Notes under the pieces: model-generated
The model's input: the letters and a program-made list of their open reading frames with translations, nothing else
What the model was told of the DNA's origin: nothing
Database searches by the model: none
NCBI GenBank assembly: GCA_949130495.1
Contig: OX422220.1
Span: 127,198,268 to 127,262,267, forward strand
Source: Sambucus nigra
Taxonomy: Eukaryota > Streptophyta > Magnoliopsida > Dipsacales > Adoxaceae
Length of the DNA: 64,000 nt
Direction: 5' to 3'
Part shown: one piece after another, positions 57,577-64,000 of the stretch
Layout: the number at the start of each line of letters is the position of its first letter
Position numbering within the stretch: the first letter of the stretch is position 1
Position numbers and translations under genes: made by a program

Positions 57577-59197
57577 TCAGCTTCCAGGCAAGGACTTTCT
57601 CTTTAGACTTAGGGAAGTTTTTGATAACTCTCTGCCTAAACTCTTCGAAGCACGGAGATAGGCTTTATTATTGGTCATAAAGAAGTACCTAGAAACCTTG
57701 TAGCTGACCATAGAATCATCAGTATCCTTCTTCAAGGACACGGAGTGGTCATTATCCTTTCTCCCCATTGCCTCAACGTGGCCTTCAATAAGATTCTGTC
57801 TATCTAGTTTAGCAGCAGGTGCTTCTGTAACCGATTTAGCCACCTCCACAGCCTTGTCCTCAGAAATTTTGATGGCCTGAACAAAATCCTACTCGGCCTC
57901 ATTCTTAGCCTTAATGGCATCGTTAATCTTCAAGTCTGTGTCCATCTTATATGCCTCAAGTGTCGTGGCAGAGGACCTCTTGCCAGCTTCAAAAGACGCA
58001 GCCCCGACACTTTTAAGTTCAACTTTGTGTCTTGTCTCCACATCCTGGTGCTGGCCATACAACTTCTCATATTGAACACTCAAGGCCAAGGAAGACTCCG
58101 CATCCTGAAAAATCTTAAGCAAGTAAAAATTATGAAAAATAAGGTCCGTAGAAAAAAGAAAAATTAAATACTCACCCTAAGCAAACTGTGGAGGGTGTAG
58201 TCTACCAAGTCCTCCACGTACTCCTCAAGAATACGGAGGACTTCGAAAGCCTCCGTAACCTTTTTTAATCCTTGAGACGGGTGTGGTAGCTGTTTTTCAA
58301 GGTGAATTGGGGTCAGTCTACCTCAAGAGAGGACGGGGATGACCCTCCATAGCCCTGCTCTGTGGAGTTGGAGATTTGCATTAACAGACATCACAGTCTG
58401 TGGTGGGCTTCCTATAGTTAACACGTGAATGGGGATGGTATCCCCATTGAAATATGTTCCAGAAGACAAATTCTATCGCGATTATTTTCTCCCCAATGTC
58501 ATTGTCCACTTAGGTCTCTACCTTTTGAGGCTCCGCGAAAGCCCAGTAGTAGTAGTAGTAGTGGGCTAATTTTCAGTAGGATCCTTATCCCTCCCAGCCT
58601 CAGGGGCCACCTCTTTGGGAGACCTCTTCTTCTTCTTCCCCTTCTTCCTAGGGGCATGGTTGAGGCTAAGAGTGACATCATCCATCTCATTTCACTGGGA
58701 AATGAGTAGCTCACGGTCTATTTCCTCAACTCTAATTGAAATGTGGAATGTGTCAAGTTTGAAGTAACAATTAAACGCCGTGGAAAAAGTATAAAGGAAG
58801 GGAAATTACTTGTCGCGGTCATTTCGAGAAGATTATTTGAAGGAAAGTATCCCCTTTTCAAGACCTTCTTGGTCATAACAACCTGTATGAATTTTTTTTA
58901 TCGTTAATTAGTAGGGTAACGTCCTCTACCCTATGTTTCTGCCTGTTGTTGAGCTTTAGGCTGTAAAGAGCTGTGAAAGTGTGTGGATATTACTATGAGC
59001 CGCAGCAAATGAAATAATAAAGGGAAAATGTGGAAAATTATGTAAGGGGGATGGCCGCGAAAATAAAATACCTTCCTTGGAAGGACGACCCCACGTCCAC
59101 GATAACCTAAAGCTCTTCTCTTGCTCATTTTCCTTGGGGAAAATCTCCCAACTGTCCCTGAAAATGAAGAAAAACTTACCCTTTTAGTTTTTAACAT
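57577..59197 (-). pseudogene. Antisense ORF of the pol-less Tat element, with an intron
   Basis: Minus strand, opposite to gag. A clear intron occupies 58175-58105: exon end CTTAGG/GTGAGTATT and acceptor TTTTTCAG/GATGCGGAG. The reading frame passes through in phase 0 (Leu-His-Ser-Leu-Leu-Arg then Asp-Ala-Glu-Ser-Ser-Leu). Downstream it reads a long Ala/Lys/Glu-rich helix (58104-57889), one in-frame stop at 57891, and a further open part to 57577. Upstream pieces encode Lys/Arg-rich stretches (58714-58580) and a possible N-terminus near 59130 (Met-Ser-Lys-Arg-Arg-Ala-Leu-Gly). Position and character match the antisense ORF of Tat elements and the gene at 40896-41769; function unknown. Stops show it is dead. 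The exon structure upstream of 58260 is uncertain. Confidence 0.6.
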
Positions 59198-61140
59198 TGG
59201 CGGGTCTATCTATTTATAGGTACTTATCTCTACTTCGCATGCTGAAGTAGAGTACCAAGGAAAGTCTTTAGATTTATCTTTTGGCCTGTAGAACTTAAAG
59301 AACTCCGCGAGCATGATGTCTCTCCCAAAATGTTTCTGTTAGAGGACTAAGGCACCAAGGATTGCCCTCCAGCCATTTGGATCCAGTTGGGTTGCAGTTA
59401 AGTTTATAGCACTGAAAATCCTCCTAATTGGAACTAGAACTGGTAGCCGCAACCCCAAGAGGAAAGCGTGAAGAGGGAAAAACACCCACTCATTAGGGAC
59501 AACGGAACACGACCTTTGATCTGCGATGGGAAGAGTGAAGATATTTCATACTGGGAACTCAAAAGCTGCGGCCACGTCCACAATCCATTCTTCAATCATG
59601 ATACACATGTGATTAAGTGCTATAGTGATTTTCTCGATAGCCTGGACGCGGTCAGAAGACTCAGCATAATATTTCCTTCTGTAATCCTAGATACAATACT
59701 TTCTTCCGGATGTGGATTACAACTATAAAGAGTGTCCTCCTCGATCTCTTTAGCAGTACCTTATGGGTTTCTACAAATTAAAGAGTCCTCAGACTCAGAT
59801 TCTATCGTTACATAATTGGAACAGTCCTTAAGTTATGCAAAGACCACTAGCCTTCAAAGGCTTTATGTGAAGTACTCCGGGAGGAGGGAAACCAAAGTCC
59901 CTTCCAAAAATCCTACAAATAGTTCCAAGTGTTCCAATGCATAAGGTCACGATTATATGTAAAAAAAGTAGAAGGACTCCGTAGTTAGGTGAAGCAACAA
60001 CATTGATTAGAAAGGGAAGTCCTCATATAGGCCGCTCCAGATATGGCAAATTATAAAACAAAAGATAAAAAAGAAGCTAGAAAATAGTTCAAGTTTCATG
60101 TCGCAACCACCTAACTTAATGGGCTACAACTAAATGGATTCTTAGTGCAAATGAGCGCAAAATTTAAAGTTCAAGTTACAGTCCGCAACCACTTAACCTA
60201 ATGCGCTGTAGCCAACGGAAATATTTGTCTGAGAAGACTGCAGTTAATCACTTCAAAATAGTGACTACATCCAGGGGGAATTTAAATAAGGTATTAATAA
60301 GTCTGCAACAATCTAATGCAGAAACACTATCAAGCCGCAGTCAGGCATTATACAGGTAAATAATTCATTTTTGAACATTTAAAGATCGAACATCAAAACC
60401 GTAGGGTTTTGGCTAAGAACATGTTCTTGGTGTCTTTGGCTAAGAGAAAAATCCTAAAGTGTGGAAGGTGAATTGATCTTTTAAAAAATAATCCAAATCC
60501 AATCAGAAACACCAAATGTTGCCATTACTAACCCAGAACAACATTAACTCGAACCCATATTTACCCATATTTATCAATTTCTTAATTAAAAACCTTAGTT
60601 TATGGTTTCATTTCAAATCCAAGATCAACCCCAAAAAATAAGAATGTTATTCAAAATTGAAATAACGCCCAATAGTTGGATATCATTTAAAATATTCAAA
60701 CACAAAAGTCCTATCATAGGCAGGAGGTTCAAACACATGCAAAGATTCCAATAATAAACAGGGTACGAAATTACAAAGTGGTAAAGAATTAAAAAAAGGA
60801 ATGGAGGCTCACTTGTAAATTAAAGAAAAATGGAAGAACCAGTGTTGCTCAGCTTTGAACCACCGTTGGAAACTCGTTGAAAAACTCAAAGGAAAAGTGA
60901 CATAGCTTTCTCATGATTTTCTGTCAAGAAAGTCACTAAGGTAATGATTGACTTGCCCCATTCCCATTTATATAGGAGGGCACTCAAAGGTGAAGCGTTG
61001 CATTTTACTTGCTATAGCACCCTATCGCGCCCCAGAGGAACAAGTTGCAATACAAGAACAAATAACACCGTGGAAAAGGGCATTGAACACAACCGCAACA
61101 TCAACTCGACACCTCTTGGCACTAAGGCTTAGGGGCTTAT
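59198..61140. other. Untranslated 3' region of the pol-less Tat element
   Basis: No protein-like frame recognised. A direct repeat of about 50 bp (AAGTTCAAGTT...CGCAACCAC..AACTTAATG) lies near 60086 and 60168. Ends in the polypurine tract at about 61124-61140. Confidence 0.6.
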
Positions 61141-61774
61141 TGATATGTCTAATATTGGCACTAATCGTGGATTATAAATACTAAACCGTTGTCTGGGTGC
61201 AGATAGGTCGCGACCATATAAGGACACCACGCCACTAATTGGGGTTAGACAGGATGGGGCTATCTCCAACTTCAATGGATCACTTGATAGATGTCCTTAT
61301 AGAAGGATTCTTCGATCATACAACTTACCCACTTATCACGTGCTCTGTGCACATGATACCACCTTTATGAATTTTATAAATAGAAGTGCTCACCTCACTA
61401 TTTGGGTGACGAATCACTTTGTGAAGCCCTTCTAAATTATCTACCCTACCTCTCTCTAAAAGTCACCACACTCGGGGGTTCACCCCCTGTCGCAGCCACA
61501 TGAGATTATCCTCTACAGGTCGCATCCTTGATTGCCCAGCCTAGTTATATTCATGTGTTATCCTCTTGTATCTCTCTTGTTTGCCTCTAATGGCACCTCA
61601 ATCTTGTACTACACAATGTATATAATAAGATTAGGGAAACAAAGTAGACTTAGGCTCGTTTTTATAGCTTAACCACTCTATATCTTGTGTTTATCTCCCT
61701 TTACTTTCTTTATTTATGTTTTATACTTGATATGATGGTTGATAATGATATATGTTAAATTTCTCCCATCATCA
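61141..61774 (+). repeat. Right LTR of the pol-less Tat element
   Basis: Colinear with 54124-54756. The stem-loop motif at 61644-61676 is partly degraded (GTAGACTTAGG for GTGGACGTAGG). Confidence 0.85.
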
Positions 61775-62216
61775 AATAAATTGGATTATGTTTATCCTCT
61801 CCCCGATGCATGTAAAGGTGTACCCACCCCACCTATAAAGGCATTACACCTATCATACTATATTCTTTTTATCTTCACTAACAACACATAAAAATATGGA
61901 ATGCAATCCCTTGTGAAAAAAGGAGATAGACACATTTTTCTACTATTATACTCCCCATCTCTAGAGTGAAAAAGACAGTTTGTAACACCCATTCATCCAT
62001 AACTTTTGTCCATTGAATAATCATTATCGTTGCTACACTTGTGGAGATAGGTACCTCTTTGGATTGAACCACGTAAACTCGATTTCTATATTATTTATCT
62101 CATATTTTTCTTTAGAATGTTTTCTGTAGATTAGTATACCTTGGATATTATGGTTTAAGACTAGTGTACATAAGTTAAGGCCCTGATTCACACTCCATTT
62201 TTAGACGACAACATAT

Positions 62217-62236
62217 TGGCATCGTCTGTGAGAATG
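62217..62236 (+). other. Primer-binding site of the rightmost Tat element
   Basis: TTGGCATCGTCTGTGAGAAT, 2 bp after the LTR end at 62214. Confidence 0.7.
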
Positions 62237-62463
62237 TAATAAGTCTTTAATTTCATTCTATCGATATTTTTCTCTCAAACTCCAGGGCACCCAGTTATGG
62301 TTCACCTTTGTTTCATTAGGTCTTAATCCGTTTGATTACAAACTCCCTTTTGATCCTCTTTTATTTCTTGCGTCCATCATTTGACGTAATTCTTTCCACT
62401 CTATATCTACTTTTGTTGTAACTCTTGCTTCTGCTCTGTTCTATGGATCACAATTATTTATTT

Positions 62464-64000
62464 CTCTAGTAATTTTGCGAAATGGGTGAAAAACTCAAAA
62501 AGTACTAGAGCTACGGAGGATGCCTCACCTTCCACACCTAAGGGCATGGGAGACCTATAAGGAATTTGATAGCATTTGGCTAGAGGCCAATGGGCTATGC
62601 AAGAGAGCATTGGACAATTGACACAAAGCATCCTAACCGAGCAAAAGAGGCTCAAAGAGAATCATGTTATCCCAGAAAGGAGTGAAAAGCCTGATTGGAG
62701 GCAAGAAATGCCTCTTCTAGCCCTATAAAGAGGCAGTAGGAAAATGTACCATGAAAGGGTTGTGGAAAATCCCATACAATTAGATTTAGGTTCTAACGAG
62801 GAAGCTAACAAGTCCATATACTCTGGATTCGAATGTGATGATATATCTTATCGCCCAAGAGCCACATCGACCATCAAAATAGGTGGATATGATGAAGAAA
62901 ATACTTACTCCCTTGAGTGCCCGAGCATTTTGGAGAGGCTTAGTAGAGAGTCCCCAATTAACCGACTGGGCCTAAGAGCTGTAAGATACCATCAATATAA
63001 AGAGCCTAGAGAACATAGAAATTAACCAAGATGAGCTGAAACCAGGGAGGTTGAATGCTCCGATAGGTTTAGACCAAGCATGCGAGGGTCGGCTAAAGCT
63101 GAGCAGACTTTTTAAGAAGAGAGCCAAGTTGAAAGTAAAGGATGAGGAGGAAAAATAATGTCAGTTAAGTTCGACAAGGGAGAATAGCTCTGGAAAGGGT
63201 CTATCTAATGCCTTGAGGATTGCCTGGGTGAGATTATAAAGACCATAAACCTTCGCATAGAGGTTTTATACAAGGGTCCACATTCATATCGTCGATTATG
63301 CGTTCTCCAATTCTCAAAAAGTTTAAACTTCCTCTCATCATCCCCAAATAAGATCACAAATCAGACCCCATGCAGCATGTGGAGTAGTACGGAGTTGCTT
63401 CAGATATTTATTCCATCCTAAATCAGATATGTTGTCGAGAACTTTCTAGCACATTCATTGGGTCAACCCAAATTTGGTATAATGGTTTACCAAGGGGGGA
63501 TATCTCAAACTTCCAATAGCTGGTTGACCACTTTGTAAGAAATTTCAATTTTAGTGCTTAGACAGGCAAAAAGGTGGCTCACTTTTTAACCGTTCATAAA
63601 AAATGAACGAGACAATGAGGGAGTTTATCATATGATTTAATGCCAAAAGATGGAAGCGGTGGATTACGAAGAGAAAATGGCAATCACAACAGTCATGAGT
63701 GGTTTATTGACTATAAAGTTGTATTGGACATTGGCAAAGGCACCACCGAGCACAATGTCTGAGTTATTAGCCTAATCTAATAGGATTATGAATACCGAAA
63801 AAGATATGGTAGCTAAGGAGTTGAGCCATTCTAAGTCTGATATCAATAAGAGCTCCGAGAAGAAGAAAGAGTCCAGGGACAATAAAAATGCCGATAGGCC
63901 GAGGAAGTTTGATGAATACAACCCTTTAACTGTAGGGGTGCACCACATTCTCTAAGAGATCCAAGGTAGTAATGACTTGAAATGGATGAGAAAATTAAAA
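62464..64000 (+). pseudogene. gag of the rightmost Tat element, broken and cut by the window end
   Basis: The N-terminal part (about 62464-63025) is readable with stops: a Ser/Thr-rich start, a helix Ala-Met-Gln-Glu-Ser-Ile-Gly-Gln-Leu-Thr then Glu-Gln-Lys-Arg-Leu-Lys-Glu, and an open frame at 62744-63025. The conserved gag block is recognisable around 63298-63540 (Ser-Pro-Ile-Leu-Lys-Lys-Phe-Lys-Leu-Pro, then Gln-Pro-Lys-Phe-Gly before a frame change). Towards the end comes Pro-Pro-Ser-Thr-Met-Ser-Glu-Leu-Leu-Ala near 63744, followed by Asn-Arg-Ile-Met-Asn-Thr-Glu-Lys-Asp, the part that precedes the zinc finger in Tat gag. Many stops make it non-functional. The finger and pol would lie beyond 64000. 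Confidence 0.65.

Overview
This window is plant nuclear DNA from a flowering plant, probably a eudicot; the species cannot be told from the sequence. It is AT-rich and rich in microsatellites. It is built almost entirely of LTR retrotransposons of the Tat, Tekay/Del and Ty1-copia types and of hAT, CACTA, Mutator-like and MITE DNA transposons, many inserted inside one another. I find no convincing host gene, tRNA, rRNA or CRISPR array. All recognisable coding sequence is transposon-derived, and nearly all of it is broken by stops or frameshifts. Calls rest on target-site duplications (TSDs), terminal repeats and protein motifs read by eye, without database searches.

Left block (1-20.3 kb). The outer layer appears to be a Tekay-type Ty3-gypsy solo LTR starting at 150 and traceable to about 20.25 kb. 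Inside it sit: (a) a complete 5.9-kb non-autonomous Tat-like LTR element, 823-6731, TSD GTCAT; (b) a probable hAT-type element with termini at 7685 and 17448, interrupted by a minus-strand Tekay-type solo LTR (about 8172-16811), itself interrupted by a complete 5.5-kb copia element, 9841-15330, TSD TCACC; (c) a microsatellite-flanked MITE (17825-18168); (d) a deleted hAT element, 18929-20048, TSD CTTGTACG, keeping the transposase dimerisation region.

Middle block (20.3-39.7 kb). A 3.0-kb CACTA element (21991-25014, TSD AGA) carries two exons of a transposase remnant. Further right are a hAT-like MITE, a second copy of the microsatellite-flanked MITE, a copia-like LTR with a CpG-rich patch, a nearly palindromic Mutator-type MITE (32478-32659, 9-bp TSD), a third, rearranged copy of the LTR seen at 823, and a gypsy-type LTR fragment (37.5-39.6 kb). 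Between these lie long stretches of AT-rich DNA in which nothing is recognised.

Right block (39.7-64 kb). A complete but decayed 10.1-kb minus-strand Tat element (39708-49844, TSD TGGAG) has gag, protease, reverse transcriptase, two RNase H domains, integrase and an antisense, probably intron-bearing ORF between pol and the 3' LTR. It is followed by a hAT-like MITE (50694-51351, TSD GTCTTAAC), the 3' end of a chromodomain Tekay element, and a third Tat-type element whose LTR appears to be split by a fourth, pol-less Tat element (54124-61774, TSD AATAA). That one also keeps an antisense ORF with a clear intron.

The most notable shared signal is a short stem-loop-like motif (GTGGA-GTAGG ... 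GAACCAC) just upstream of the LTR 3' end. It recurs nine times, in every Tat-type LTR here, including families that are otherwise very different in sequence.
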